60,000 bases of DNA from Adiantum capillus-veneris (GCA_014529385.2 CM043969.1:16320446-16380445), one strand, 5' to 3'. Counted from the first letter of the stretch, positions 34,569 through 47,253 are shown. Program-made: numbers and translations. The notes: generated from the sequence alone by a model not told the origin.

Positions 34569-36227
34569 CTAATTCTCCACAAGTGTCACAAAAGTTTTGA
34601 AAACACTAAACGCTTTATCCTTGTGCTTGAGAAAGTAAACCCATACTTTCCTCGAGTAATCATCTATAAATGTCATAAAGTAAGAAGCTCCCCCTAGAGA
34701 TAGGTTAGGCATAGGTCCACACAAATCAAGTGCCAACTGTGTATCTCTTCTACTGCTTCTATGCTTATGTGGCTGCTGTGTTTGCTTACCATACAGAAAA
34801 TGTTCACAGAATTCAAAATCATTAAATGAAAAGCCAGGCAAATAACCAGAATGAGACAAAATTTCCATTCCCTTTTTGGACATATGTCCTAACCGGTTAT
34901 GCCACAAAGAAACGTTCGACTGCTCGGTTACATTGATTACATTTTTAGAGACATTTGATACATAAATCATGTAAAGTTCTCCAGACTTTACTCCATGTGC
35001 TACTGTCATAGAACCCTTGGATATCTTCCACATGTTTTTTCCAAAAGTGGTGACGTAGCCAGCATCATCAAGTAAACCTGTGATGACCAAGCTCTTTGTA
35101 ATTGCGGGAATATGTCTCACATTCTTCAGCGTGAAAGAACAACCATTCTGAAACTTCAATTGAACATCTCCAACACCTAAGATCTCACATGTCTGCCCAT
35201 TGCCTAGCCGAACATGATGTTTAGTGGTCACATAAGAGGTAAACCACTCCTTGTTTGGAGACACATGAAGTGATGCCCCTGAGTCTATAATCCAGTCACT
35301 CAGTGCATTTCCATCAGATGCTGTAAGAAGAGCTGAGTCCATTGTATTCTTCAAGAAGTAGATGTCTCCTGACACTAGACTGTCATCCTCTGCAACAGTG
35401 TTTGTCACATTTATTTCTTGAATCTTCACTGAGGACTTGTTCTTCTCACCATGGTCTTCAGCTTTCTCTTTGCCTTTTTCTGCTTTCCATTCTCTGCAGT
35501 CTCTTTTCATATGACCCTTCTTGCCACAATGGTAGCATTCTATGTCACTCTTGCCTTTAGCACTGTGGGACTGATTCCTCTTTCCACCTTTGTACTTTTC
35601 TTTGGTCCTCCCCCTGACAACTAAGGCTGCTCCTTTGCCTTTGTCCATTGTATTCCTATTGGTTTCTTCAGTAAGCAGACTTCCTTCTACACCTGCTATG
35701 TTCAAACCATCTGGAGGTGCAGAATTACTCAAAGCTGTGCGAAAAGTGTCCCAACTTTCCGGCAATGTGATCAACAGGAACATAGCTCTAACAGGTTCAT
35801 CAAACTTGACACCTTGAGCTGACAACTGACTGTAGATGGTGTTGAATTCATTCAGATGATTGGACATAGGTGTCCCTTCTTTCATCTTCAAGTCAACAAG
35901 CTTCTTAAGCCAGTATACCTATGAAGCTGCACTCTGCTTCTCATAAAGATCACTCAGCTTTGTTCATGCTTCATAAGCCGACATCTCGTCTGCTACATTG
36001 AAGTAAACACTTTCTGCCAAAGTCAGCATAATGGTAGAAAGTGCCAATTCATCCATTTTGCTCCATTCATCTTCGTCCATATCTTGTGGTTTTATCCCCT
36101 TGAGCTTTATAGGTTTTATCTGCTTCTTTTGTACCAACACGTGCCAAATCTGCTTCTTCCACAATGGGAAATTGGTTCCATCCAGCTTCTTGATATTGTA
36201 AAGAGAAGTGTCCTGTGATCCAGCCAT
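34569..36227 (-). pseudogene. Gag, protease and start of integrase of C3
   Basis: The start is ATG at 36,227 (MAGSQDTSLYNIKKLDGTNF). After stops at 35,964-35,966 and about 35,922 the frame runs open from 35,891 to 34,569 for 440 residues. It holds the gag helix region, the knuckle CYHCGKKGHMKRDC, the protease signature DWIIDSGASLHVSP, the integrase zinc region LWHNRLGHMSKKGMEIL with CEHFLYGK (the second Cys of the pair is lost), and the core start LALDLCGPM and FIDDYSRKVWVYF. The frame ends at a TAG where CAG is expected. Confidence 0.88.
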
Positions 36228-36711
36228 AGCTACGCTTCACAGTAGTTTACTTTCCTGGGAAAAATTCGACATAGTTTCCTCTATAAACTGACCTCTGAAC
36301 CAATATCAACCTGATGAACTAGTGGATGTCACCTACAGTCTGTGTGTAGATGCGCCCGTGTCGTATGTGACACGCCTCCAAGAACTGTGAGCCATCCTTC
36401 GATGTGTAGACAGCCACAAATCAACACTCTGGGAGTGCCGATATCCTCAGCACCTGCAGTCGTAGGCCGAAACCCCAAATTTGCAGAGTCGGATCTGCAC
36501 CCGCTGAGACCACGTAGTCGAAAATGGCCTGCACAGAACTTTGTCGAAGCCGAACGGTGGCCGAGATGACCTCAGAATGAAATTCTGAGAACACCGAGCC
36601 CTTTGGGCTCACCCACAAGATTTGGGTCCGTGTCTTCACGTGTCGAATCTCACTCCAATCTGAGCAAGTGAATCTGGCTACCTGCAAATGCTGCCCCGAG
36701 CCTCGATCTGA

Positions 36712-36723
36712 GCTCTGATACCA
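36712..36723 (-). promoter_or_regulatory. Primer-binding site of C3
   Basis: Minus-strand TGGTATCAGAGC, complementary to initiator methionine tRNA, lies two bases inside the 5' LTR. Confidence 0.9.
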
Positions 36724-36725
36724 GT

Positions 36726-36917
36726 TGAAGGAGTACGAGCGGAAGTGTGACGCGAGAGAGAGTGCGAGAAGAAGAGCACGACGATATGGTGAACTCGCTC
36801 TACTGCAATGTGTAAAGCATAGTGAGTTCTTATTAGGTTTTTACAAAAGAATATGTGTACATACCTGGCAGCCCGCCCACTTACCTGGGCGACCACATTG
36901 GGCTTTATACCCCAACA
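36726..36917 (-). repeat. 5' LTR of C3
   Basis: It is the same length as the 3' LTR, with six differences. It begins on the minus strand at 36,917 with TGTTGGGG and ends CTTCA at 36,726, next to the primer site. Confidence 0.92.
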
Positions 36918-37566
36918 GTTTTGCCACTTTATTTAAAGTAACATAACACCTCTTCCAAGGCTCTTATTATTCTGCAATAATTTGCTCATCAGCATGCTTA
37001 CTGTGGTTTTGTTTAGAAATATCTCATCAATTGATTTTGGAATCTTCAATTCTTGTAAGGAGTCTTTGAATGCAAAAATAAGGTCGTTTGAGTGAAGAGA
37101 AAAATCTTCACAGCATCGGAATATGCTCTCATCACTTAGGACAAACTGCATGATTGCATTCTTCTCTTCTTTCCATAATTACATAACTCTCTCAGGATGT
37201 GTTGAACAATATTTTCAATTGTATGGTGCGTCATGTCTTCCTTTCTCTTGCGTACATCGACATCCTCTCTATGACATTGTTATGCTTTGGTGAGTTGCAC
37301 TTGATTTCTTTTTCATCCTCGCTTCCTATACTAGCGTTTTGCTTGTGCTTCATACCTCTTCACTGCAATAATTTCATCCTCATTCAGACAAGTCTTTCTC
37401 TTGGAGTACATGTGTTTATGAACCATATGTATTCCATGTGCCTCATCATAAAATCCTTCCTCCATCATTTGCTCCGCATTTTGTTCAAGAAGCTCCATTC
37501 ATACTTTTGATGAAGTATGAGCTAGAACCATAGCAAGCCTCAAGGAGTATCCCCATCATCTATGTT

Positions 37567-37647
<81 letters not shown>

Positions 37648-38688
37648 CTAGATAGACAAAGAGAGATGGAGATGGAGCTTGTGGAGAGACGGAGATGGGC
37701 ATTGTAGCTTCTTCCCAGAGAGTTAGAGAGACTCTTAGAGAGAGAGATCATTTGCTAACGCTAAAAAGTTCAAAGTAGTGGAGTCGTGAAGGATGAATTA
37801 AGTCTTTCCTATTGTGCCCTGCATAACATTATACTTGGTGTTCATGGACACCAAGTATACAAACACCAGTGTATGCCCTCATCCTATCATAACTTGGTGC
37901 TTGGTCCTTCATTTTGGCAAGCGGTAACTTCTAGCTTGCTTCATGTACTTCCCTCTACTGCAGGTGGCATGCTTTTCAAAGCCGTGAAACTAGTGTGGAA
38001 CTCATACCTTGATCATTTGGACTCTGGTTGCAAACCTGAAAAGACCGGCATGCTCCATAAGTCAAGAACTTCAATCTTAACTACCATATCTTGACCTTTG
38101 CAGGGCCATTTGACAAGCCGTCTGGACCTGCCTAAAGAGCACTTTTAGGACCATCTTCATTATTTTTCACCAGAATCTCTACATTTTGGACACTTTGAGG
38201 CTTGATGTGCCATCTTGATTAGCCTCAAATAAAACTTCTTGGCCAAAGAACCCTCAAAGGACATACACATCTGGAATGACATGTGTCTACCTTGCACATT
38301 CATACTTGCTTTTGCACTTGATTTTTCTACCTGTAGATCGCCAAAGCTCTGCTTTCTTCCTTTCCTAGCACCAACTCTCTTCAGTCGTACCCTAATTTCT
38401 CAGTTGTACCATTATTTCCCAACCTCATTGTTGAACATTTATGCTCAACCAAAAAGGTATTTACTGGCTTGAAAACTGCAAAACTATTGAAAACTTGAGC
38501 AAAACGAAAAAACTGCAACCATAAGTACAAAGTTATATTCTTGCTTCCTATAGTTCTTCTTTAGGCAGGTTTTCCAACCCCTTCAACTATATCTTGATGC
38601 ACTTAAATTACCAACTGAAGGAGAAGAAAAACACTTGAACTAAAGTTTCATAAATGTGGACAAAATTCAAGGATGGATGGAGAGAGAG
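36918..38688. other. Flank of C3 with a possible coding remnant and (GA)n
   Basis: On the minus strand 37,151-36,933 reads as protein-like sequence (SDESIFRCCEDFSLHSND, ELKIPKSIDEIFLNKT, SKLLQNNKSLGRG) right up to the C3 insertion, and one frame can continue on the other side of C3 at 31,983-31,940 (KGTFTQRNFVIA). I do not recognise it. A (GA)n tract runs 37,566-37,643. No gene is supported in 37,650-38,688. Confidence 0.35.
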
Positions 38689-39048
38689 TGTAAGGTCCCT
38701 CCCTAAACCCTAGAGTCATTCAGAACTTTTTTCAGCCTAGAAAATAATTTAAAAAAAGCAAGACCGACAAAGAAGTCATGCGGACAACGAGACTTTACTC
38801 CAGAATGAAAAGACAAGGATATTCTGGATAAGAAATTACGTCATCCCTATATTTTTCCAAAAACATTAAGATTATTTTTTCTTCATGAAAAGCCGCGTGG
38901 GAACTGATCCAAGAACTGGCAAAAAAAGGGACTAACTTGATAGGAAGATAATGTTAAGAGATGGGAATTGAGAACTAATTGGGGTATTAAGAAGAGAATT
39001 GGGGTCTAATAGGAATTGAGAAAAAATTGGGGTCCAATAAGAATTTAG
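38689..39048 (+). repeat. Possible LTR start and ~30-bp tandem repeat (left part)
   Basis: TGTAAGGTCCCTCCC at 38,689 resembles the start of a gypsy LTR. From about 38,962 a 29-31-bp unit (AATTGGGGTCCAATAGGAAT) is repeated up to the C2 insertion and continues at 44,163-44,355. A TATATAAGC box follows at 44,370, consistent with a U3 region split by C2. This LTR reading is inference. Confidence 0.45.
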
Positions 39049-39274
39049 TGTTACCATATACGTGTGGTAGTGATGTGTGTGAACACACTAGGACCGTCGG
39101 GGCATTTTTTCCCTCTTTAGGAGGTTTTTCCCCCCATGCATTGTATATACGCCCATCACTCTAGGGCTATCTATCTTTCCATTTTCCCACTGTAACACAC
39201 TCTCTATTGTGTGCCTTGAGCTTCCTTCGTCTTCTCCAAGCTGTGTGTGTCTCTCAGCAACCCTAATTTCAATA
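39049..39274 (+). repeat. 5' LTR of C2
   Basis: It starts TGTTACCATATACGTGTGG and ends TTTCAATA, where the 3' LTR has TTCCAACA, so its CA terminus has mutated. TGTATATACGCC at about 39,143 is a promoter-like TATA region. Confidence 0.9.
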
Positions 39275-39276
39275 GT

Positions 39277-39288
39277 TGGTATCAGAGC
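39277..39288 (+). promoter_or_regulatory. Primer-binding site of C2
   Basis: TGGTATCAGAGC lies two bases after the 5' LTR and is complementary to initiator methionine tRNA. Confidence 0.9.
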
Positions 39289-39636
39289 AGGTCATGTCCT
39301 CCCGCGCTTAGTCGCCAGCTGCTCCAGCACACGCCTGCTCACTTTCTCCGATTTCAGTGAGCTTTGGCGAGTGTTCGCAGGTCGACAAAAATTTTGGGAC
39401 AGCTCAAAGAGCTAGGTCTGCTCAGAATTTTGATTTGGGCTCATTTCGGCATCCGTTTCCACTACTGGCAGTACTGCACAGGCTATTTCGTCATTTTGTG
39501 CAGAATTTCTGTCAGTGCTGTTTTCTGCATTACGGGTGCCTTATAGTCTTCTACGGTTTGTGCTATATAGCATAGGTTGTTCCCTCTCTGTTTCTCCTAT
39601 TTTTGGGCAGTTTTCACATCAGGTGCAGCATTTACC

Positions 39637-40702
39637 ATGGCTGACAACAACAACACAGATGTGTTCAAGATGTTTGTTGTTGAGGACAGGTTGGATGGGG
39701 ACAACTACCCTATGTGGGCTTATATGATGCAACATGTTCTTGTGTCAAAGGGTGTCTGGAACATTGTGCAGGGCATTGATGTACGTCCTGGTTCTAAGGA
39801 TGTAGGCGATGTTGAGGATGTTGCAGGTCTTGCTGCAAGGATTGCAGATGTTAGAGTTGTTTTTCCTACGGCAGAACAAGCTCGTTGGGATGTTAAGGAT
39901 GCACAGGCTCATGCATTGATTGTGTTGTCTGTGAAGCGCACCATTGTTCCTCACATCCGTTCAACAAAATCTGCAAAACAGGCTTGGGATATTTTAGTAG
40001 GTCTTTATGCAAGCCGCAATGAGGCTAAAATTGCTTTGCTGCGTAAAGAGCTGGAGTCGAAGATTATGCATGAGGAAGATGATATGGCCACTTTTCTTGC
40101 TAGTGTAAAGGATATCAATGAGCAACTTATTTCTGCAGGTGAAGTCATTTCAGACAGTTCCCTTGTGCAGACTGTTCTTGATGCCTTACCAGATTCCTAC
40201 CAGACTTTTGCTAGTACTTGGAGACTGATGACCCAAGGAAATCCTGAAGTTGTCAAGTTTGATGCATTATGCACATTGCTGTTGCAAGAGTCACTTTCCA
40301 AAAAAAACAGGACTAGGCAGCATGCAGTTGAACAGGCTTTTATTGATTCTCAAAGAAAGGGTGGTAACAGTAATGTAGCCACTTCTTATGGTTCTGCTGG
40401 GGGTGGCAAAAATTCTATTCCTAATGCTTCTGCTAGTAGTACTTCGTCTGGAAATTCTGGTGATAAGGGAAAAAAGAAGATGCGTTGCCATTATTGTAAA
40501 GCCAATGATCACTTGATCAAGTCGTGTCCTAAGTTGAAGGCCAAAGAGGCCAAGGAGAAAGAGGGTGGTTCCACTGCAAATGCTGGTTCCACTACAAATG
40601 CAGCCATTGTTGAGTCTTCTGTGAAAGGAGACTGTAATGCTGATGTTGATGCAGAATGGGCTTTTAGCGCAGAGTGCACTTACAATCTTGCTGTCCATGA
40701 TG
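39637..40702 (+). pseudogene. Gag of C2
   Basis: The start is ATGGCTGACAACAAC at 39,637; the frame is open 60 bases further upstream, but the copia gag start pattern MADNNNTDVFKMFVVEDRL fits here. LDGDNYPMWAYMMQHVLVSK is the DUF-type copia gag N-terminus, followed by SAKQAWDILVGLYAS and the UBN2-like helices. A Ser/Gly linker leads to the knuckle CHYCKANDHLIKSC near 40,485. The frame itself is intact to the protease boundary, where the next domain lies one base back. Confidence 0.88.
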
Positions 40703-40703
40703 C

Positions 40704-41160
40704 ATGCTTGACAGTGGTGCTACAAAGCACATTACCTCACATCGTGAATTTTTTACCTCTCTTGAGTCTGTCCCTCATGGGAATTCAGTCACTTGTGCCA
40801 ACAACGCCTCTTATCCAATTCAAGGAGTTGGAAAGATTGTGCTCACTGCTGCTAATGGCCGTTCCTTCACACTTGTTGATGTACTTTATGTACATGGGAT
40901 CAAGAAGAATCTCTTGTCTGTATCTGCACTTGCTAGACTTGGACTTGTAGTCAAATTTGTGGATGACAGATGTACAGTTCATGATCTCAGTTTTGGTGAT
41001 GAAATTGTTGCATCTGGCCTTTTGTGCTGTGGGCTGTATAAGCTCACTTTGTATGAAAAGTGTGGACAAAATTTTGCAAATGCAGTTGTAGATTCAAGGG
41101 CTATTTCAGATGCAAAACTTTGGCATGCACGTTTTGGTCATCTGAATTTTCCAGTTTACT
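40704..41160 (+). pseudogene. Protease of C2
   Basis: MLDSGATKHITSHREFF is the copia protease signature, then VGKIVLTAANGRSFTLVDVL and KKNLLSVSALARLGL. It lies in the -1 frame relative to gag. The C-terminal end begins the integrase zinc region LWHARFGHLNF before a further shift near 41,150. Confidence 0.85.
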
Positions 41161-42330
41161 GCGTTTGCAAAAATCTGATATGGTTGCTTCTTTGTCGCCT
41201 CTTGAAGCACCTTTCAAACATGTTTGTGAAGGTTGTATTTTGGGTAAGATGCAGCGTTCAGTTCGGGCCACATGCAGGTTGCAGCTTGTGCATAGTGATG
41301 TTTGTGGGCCCATGCAAACTCCGTCCTTAGGCAATTACCTGTACTTCGTGACTTTCATTGATGATTACTCCAGGCATGCATGGGTATTTCCGCTTAAAGC
41401 GAAGTCCGAAGTTTTTATGTGCTTCAAACAATTTCTGGCTATGGCTGAAAATGTCTCGAAATGTACTATGGGCACCCTCCGTTTCGATCGAGGGGGGGAG
41501 AATATGTCTCATGAATTTAATGCATTTCTGGCCAGTCGTGGGATAAAACAGAAATGTACAATGCCTTATACACCTCAGCAAAATGGTGTTGCTGAGAGGA
41601 AAAACAGGTCACTGACGGAAATGGCACGATGTATGGTCAAAAGTCAAGCTTTGCCGCATTCTTTTTGGCTTGAGGCCATTATGTGTGCCACTTATGTACT
41701 TAACAGTTGTCCTACGAAATCTTTGCAGTCTATTAATCCATATGAAGCATGGCATGATAGAAAGCCTTCTATTGAGCACATGCATGTTTTTGGCTGTTTG
41801 GCATATGCTTTGGTGCCACAAGTGCAACGCAAAAAATTGGATGATAAGGCTGTCAAATGTATTTTTGTTGTTTATAGTGCTGAAAGCAAAGGTTACAGGT
41901 TGTATCATCCGCAAACAAAATGTATTCTGGTTTCACGGGATGTAATGTTTGTGGAAGATTATGTTCAGCCCTTGCTGTCATGTACTAGAGACAATAATGT
42001 AAGCTCACAGGACATTTATGACACTTTGTTGCCTCTTTTCAGTGGTGGAAATACGAATTTAAGTTCCAATGAGGCAAATGTACAGCCTATGGGGGTTTCT
42101 GAAAATGTTCTAGATCAGCCTATTACTGATGCAAATGTACATGATGTACTTGATGAGGAAAGGGCTGAAAATGAGAAGGCTAGAGGTATGCCAAAATGGC
42201 TGGTGTACACTTTGCGTGACAGTAAATTGGATGCACCTTTGTCTAGTCGTACTCGTTCAGGCTCTCGCCATGCATCTTATGCATCAGATTGTTATGCTTT
42301 GGCTGTGTCTAATCTACATGATGTTGAGGA
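41090..42330 (+). pseudogene. Integrase of C2
   Basis: The zinc region is HARFGHLN (first frame) and CEGCILGKMQRS (second frame). The core holds LVHSDVCGPM, TFIDDYSRHAWVF, LRFDRGGENM, and NGVAERKNRSLTEMARCMV, giving D, D and E. HVFGCLAYALVPQVQRKK and GYRLYHPQTKCILVSRDVMF form the C-terminal signature. A linker with a repeated Asp/Glu-rich stretch leads to RT. Confidence 0.87.
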
Positions 42331-43859
42331 GCCTCTATCTTTTGATGAAGCACAGAATTCAGAAAATTGGATGGCTGCCATGCAATCAGAATATGATGCA
42401 CTTATAGATAATGACACATGGACTTTATGTGATTTGCCTCCTGGCAAAAAGGCCATTGGTACAAAGTGGGTTTACAAGTTGAAACGCAAGCCGGATGGTG
42501 AGATCGATCGCCATAAGGCTTGACTTGTTGCAAAGGGGTATGCACAGCAAAAAGGCATAGATTATGAAGAGACTTTTGCTCCCACTTGTCGTATGACTAT
42601 TGTGCGTTTTCTATGTGTATTGGCAGCTCATTTTGGTTGGGATGTACATCCATCAGACATTGTTACTGCTTTCTTGAATGGTGACATATTTGAGGAAGTT
42701 TATGTAATGCAGCCTCGCGATTTTGTAATAAAAGGACAAGAGGACAATGGTGTGCAAATGTAACAAGGCTTTGTATGGGTTGAAGCAATCTCCTCGTGCT
42801 TGGTATGAGAAAGATGACACTCATTTGGTCAAACAAGGCTTTCGTAACTGTCCAACAGAAATCACATTGTATGTAAAGCGTGAGGGTGATGTACTTCTCA
42901 TTGTGGTTCTTTATGTTGATGATTTTTTTATCACTAGACCAAATGAGAGACATATTGCTGAATTTAAGGCTGATTTGAATGCTACTTTCAAGATGAAAGA
43001 TTTGGGGCTGTTGCATCATTATTTGGGTATACAGTTTAAGCAGTGTGATGGTGGTATTGCCTTGCGTCAGAAAAGTTACATAGAGACATTGCTATGTAAG
43101 TTTGGACTTGAGGATTGCAAACCTATTGCCACTCCCATGGAAACAGGTTTGAAGTTGAGTCTACATGATGCTAGTGATCCTGCTGATGTCACTCTTTACC
43201 AAACTACTGTTGGCTGCCTCATTTATGTATGCAACACGAGACCGGATATTCAGTTTGCAGTCTCACAGGTCAACAGATTTATGCATAGCCCAGGGTCTAA
43301 GCATTGGCAGGCTGTCAAGAGGATTTTCCACTACCTTAGTGGCACTTTACATCTTGGCTTGTTTTATCCCAAGGGGGGATCATTGCCGACAGACTTACAT
43401 GCTTTTTCGGACTCAGATTAGACTGGTTGTTTTGACACGTGAGTGTCCACAAGTGGTTTTCGTTTCATGCTTTGTAGTTCATGTATATCATGGTTGAGCA
43501 AGAAGAAACCTATTGTGGCCACTTCGAGTTGTGAGGCTGAGTACAGGGCAATCTTCACAGCTACGGTTGAGTGTGTATGGCTTAGACGCCTTATGGCTGA
43601 TTTGGGTGTTGGACAAGACACTGCCAACACTGACAGTCAGAGCACATTGGCAGTTGCGAGGAACCCAGTTTTTCATGCTCCCACAAAGCACATTGAGGTG
43701 CATTACCACTATGTCAGGGAGAGGCTCTCAACAGGAGAGATCAACTTGGCTTATGTGTCAACACAGGACAACCTTGCAGATCTTTTCACAAAGGCATTGT
43801 CTCATGAGAAGCTTGAAGCTTTCCACAAAGCTTTGGGCTTACTCCCCTTTGTGGAATGA
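42331..43859 (+). pseudogene. RT and RNase H of C2
   Basis: NWMAAMQSEYDALIDNDTW and KAIGTKWVYKLKRKPDGE open RT. A TGA at 42,521 replaces the CGA (Arg) kept in C1. After a frame change near 42,740, ALYGLKQSPRAWYEK, LYVDDFFI (catalytic YVDD kept) and DLGLLHHYLGIQF follow. RNase H has HAFSDSD, a TAG at about 43,418 in place of Trp, then SKKKPIVATSSCEAEYRAIF and ANTDSQSTLAVARNPVFH and ends at 43,859. Confidence 0.88.
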
Positions 43860-43924
43860 TCCTGTCCTCAGGGCATGGCACTTCCCTTTACTCATGTGCC
43901 AGCTCTCGTTCATCGCATCACTCC

Positions 43925-44162
43925 AGGGGGAATTTGTTACCATATACGTGTGGTAGTGATGTGTGTGAACACACTAGGACCGCCAGGGCATTTTTTCCCT
44001 CTTTAGGAGGTTTTTTCCCCCGTGCATTGTATATACGCCTATCACTCTAGGGCTATCTATCTTTCCATTTGCACACTAAGTAACACACTCTCTATTGTGT
44101 GCCTTGAGCTTCCTTCGTCTTCTCCAAGCTGTGTGTGTTTCTCTACAACCCTAATTCCAACA
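43925..44162 (+). repeat. Polypurine tract and 3' LTR of C2
   Basis: AGGGGGA at 43,925-43,931 is the polypurine tract. The 228-bp LTR starts TGTTACCATA at 43,935 and ends TTCCAACA at 44,162, directly before the TTTAG target copy. Confidence 0.9.
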
Positions 44163-44649
44163 TTTAGAAGAGAATTGGGTCCAATAGGAATTGAGAAGAA
44201 ATTAGAGTCCAGTAAGAATTAAGAAGATAATTGGGGTCCAATAGGAATTGGGAAGAAATTGGGGTCCAATAAGACTTTAGAAGAGAATTGGGGTCCAATA
44301 ATAATTGAGAAGAGAATTGGGATCCAATAGGAATTGGGGTCCAATAGGAATTGAGTATTCTACCTACCATTTTCTATATAAGCACCCTCTTTCCTTTGTG
44401 ATTTTACACATACTGCTAAGCTACTTGCATAGTTGCCATGCTCAAGATTATGCTTAAGTAAATCAAGGTTTCCATTAAACCTTGTTCTTGCTCTCTCACT
44501 CTCTTGAAGACCAAACCCTTGAGGGTTTTGTGAAGAAGCTCCTTTCTCCTTCCTCTTCATCCTAAATCCCTTTCCTCCTTCCTTGAGCCTCACATCTCTT
44601 CAAGAAGGACTTCAACCACACTTCCCTCTTGTTTAGAGGAGGTAATCTT
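44163..44649 (+). repeat. ~30-bp tandem repeat (right part) and TATA region
   Basis: The repeat of AATTGGGGTCCAATAGGAAT continues to about 44,355. TATATAAGC at 44,370 is a strong TATA-like box, followed by a Tyr-rich leader-like stretch with CTTGTTCTTGCTCTCTCACT. No gene is seen. Confidence 0.6.
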
Positions 44650-45614
44650 CACTTCTAGCAGGATTAATTAACCTAATCCATGTGTTTTAATACTAGGAAG
44701 ATTTATGTGCATCATTTTAGGTTTAAGCTTTAATCGTAACCTTAGAATTAGTGTTAAATATTAATTGTACTTATGCATCATTAAGTTAAGCTTCAAAGGT
44801 AGATTTGAATCCTTAAGCTAAGCTTTAATGGTAGATTTGCACTTAGGTGTAAGCTTTAGTGAGTATCTTGTATTTTAGGTTTAAGCTTTAATGGTAACCT
44901 TGGAATTAGACTTACGTATTAATGGTAGTTATACATCATTAAGTTAAGCTTCAAAGGTAGATTTGCATCTTTAAGCTAAGATTTATTGGTAACTTTGCAC
45001 TTAGGTGTAAGCTTTAGTGACTACCTTGTATTTTAGGTTTAAGCTTTAATGGTAACCTCAGAGTTAGGGTTAAGTGCTAAGAGTATCTATGCATCATTAA
45101 GTTAAGCTTCAAAGGTCGATTTGCACCCTTAAGCTAAGCTTTAATGGTAACTTTGCACTTCCGTGTAACCTTTAGTGACTACCTTGTATTTTAGGTTTAA
45201 GCTTTAATGGTAACCTCACAATTAATGTTAAGTTCTAAGAGTATCTATGCATCATTAAGTTAAGCTTTAATGGTAACCTCACAATTAATGTTAAGTTCTA
45301 AGAGTATCTATGCACCATTAAGTTAAGCTTCAAAGGTAGATTTGCACCCTTTAGCTAAGCTTTAATTGTAACTTTGCACTTAGGTGTAAGCTTTAGTGAC
45401 TACCTTGTATTTTAGGTTTAAGCTTTAATGGTAACCTCGCAATTAGGATTGAGTATTATGGTAGTTATACATCATTAAGTTAAGCTTCAAAGGTAGATTT
45501 GCATCCTTAAGCTAAGCTTTAATGGTAACTTTGCACTTAGGTGTAAGATTTAGTGACTACTTTGTATTTTAGGTTTAAGCTTTGATGGTAACCTCGCCAT
45601 TAGAGTTAAGTGCT
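44650..45614. repeat. 158-bp tandem array, left part
   Basis: CTTCAAAGGTAGATTTG recurs at 44,791, 44,949, 45,107, 45,328 and 45,485. The steps are 158, 158, 221 and 157; the long step contains an internal ~63-bp duplication of AAGCTTTAATGGTAACCTCA. Units share TTAGGTTTAAGCTTTAATGG and GCATCATTAAGTTAAG. Confidence 0.9.
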
Positions 45615-47204
45615 GAGGCGGTCCGGGGCGGGAACAAGAGAGGCGACCTCTAAACACCCCTCAAGGCTCCCGTGCTGCTCAATTGGGGCTGGGGCAACCA
45701 CAAGCACAACACAACAACAAACCCACAGCCAAACCCAAACAAGATAGGGGCACCACCTAGTTATGGTATGCGAACTAGGACGCAAGAGAGATTTTGGCAC
45801 AACCAAGAAGATGCACCACACAACACACACAAGCAACCTCACACCAAGACACACATGAAATGGACCAGAGAGAGCTAGAGAAAAGGGAAGAGAGAGAGGA
45901 AAGGATCTTGCGTAATACCTTATTTGTGACTTGCAAATGGAGATGGTTCGTTATGATGCTATCATAGAACTTGTAAAAAACTCACTCAATGCTTAGTGAT
46001 TGCTAATCATTGCCAAAACACACACACACACACTGTCTTAGGGTGTGGGAGACCTCTCACCACAATACCCTCTTACAATGGACACAAAACTGGCAATGAA
46101 AAACACACTAAAACACTTTCTAAAATCAAGATCAACCGATAAAAACTCAAAATACACAAGTCACCTTGAATTCACCAAACCGTATTGCACAAATGGAAGG
46201 ACGAAGATTTGAACCTCGAATCACGCCTTTGATGCACCAAACCTCAATTTATTGATGATGAAGGAGCATATACAATAGTGGTTTTGAGATTTGTGGAACT
46301 CACGCTCTCTCACTTGCAATGTGTAGCTTGAAGGCTTCTCTCACACCAAGAGTGAAGCTCACAAGTGGTTGCTACACCTAAGTCTCTCCTCATGCATAGA
46401 GTGTTGGGGTGCTATGTGAGATGTTGGAGAGTGTTTTACAAGAAGGAGAGGGGCCTATTTATAGGTTGGAGACCCCTCATTAAGATTATTGGAAATCCTA
46501 ATTTACAAGCTAACAAATCAGGATTATGATTTTTTTGAATATCAAAACATTGTGGGCTTTCTTTGTCTGCTTGAGTCATGGGTGTGGGCTCAAAGGAGAG
46601 CATTATTGATGGTAGATAAGGTGAAAGTAAGTAAAGAGAGAGAGAGAGTGAGTGAGAGAGTTACTTTGTACATGTCTTGAGGTGAGGTGTCTTTTATGGT
46701 TAGGTCAATGCTATTTTGTGTTAGTATGTTAGTGGTTAGTGTTAGTAATCACTAGAAAGTTAATGATATATTTACAATGGGTAGAATGGGGTGGATGTTT
46801 GGAGTAAGATGGTTGAATGAAGTGAGAAAATCATTGTGATGGTGAAGCTTGAAGAAGTTTTGGACTTACTTGTGTAGGTTCTCAAAATGACTATCGATCT
46901 TCTTCTTCGTCTTCTCTTCTTTACGCCACCGCCGCCAAGGTTGGTCATCGTGATGAAAATGGTAATTCCGTTGATGAGATCTTTTGATTTGCAGAGGTTA
47001 AGCATGGTACACATGCTGAATTTATGTATATATATAAGGAGTAAGATGGAATTGTACCTTAGAGATAATAGAGAGAGGCATAGAGATGGTGTATGTACAT
47101 GGAGAGCTCATATGAGAGCTATGGGAGTAAGTGGGGAGGTTAATGGTGAAGAAGGTGAGAGAAACCATTGAAGGTGCAGGTTTGAGTGAGGGATTGAGAG
47201 TAAT

Positions 47205-47253
<49 letters not shown>

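Larger units (their letters stand above)
31989..36917 (-). mobile_element. Complete Ty1/copia element C3
   Basis: Two 192-bp LTRs (31,989-32,180 and 36,726-36,917) bound an internal region with primer site, gag, protease, integrase, RT and RNase H. Both flanks carry GTTTT (31,984-31,988 and 36,918-36,922), a perfect 5-bp target duplication. By eye the LTRs differ at 6 of 192 positions (about 3%), so the insertion is not recent. The order PR-INT-RT-RH and motifs such as SLYGLKQSPRAWY fit a Tork/Tnt1-like copia. Confidence 0.93.
39049..44162 (+). mobile_element. Complete Ty1/copia element C2
   Basis: The LTRs at 39,049-39,274 and 43,935-44,162 flank primer site, gag, protease, integrase, RT, RNase H and polypurine tract. 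Flanking TTTAG at 39,044-39,048 and 44,163-44,167 is a perfect 5-bp target duplication. The LTRs differ by roughly a dozen substitutions and a 2-base indel, so the insertion is older than C3 by this measure. C1 is a truncated member of the same family. Confidence 0.94.

Noticed and set aside
40690-40710. Programmed -1 frameshift between gag and protease of C2
   Set aside because: The frame changes by -1 here, but I see no slippery heptamer, other frame changes occur later in the same copy, and no second copy covers the site. A random indel is simpler.
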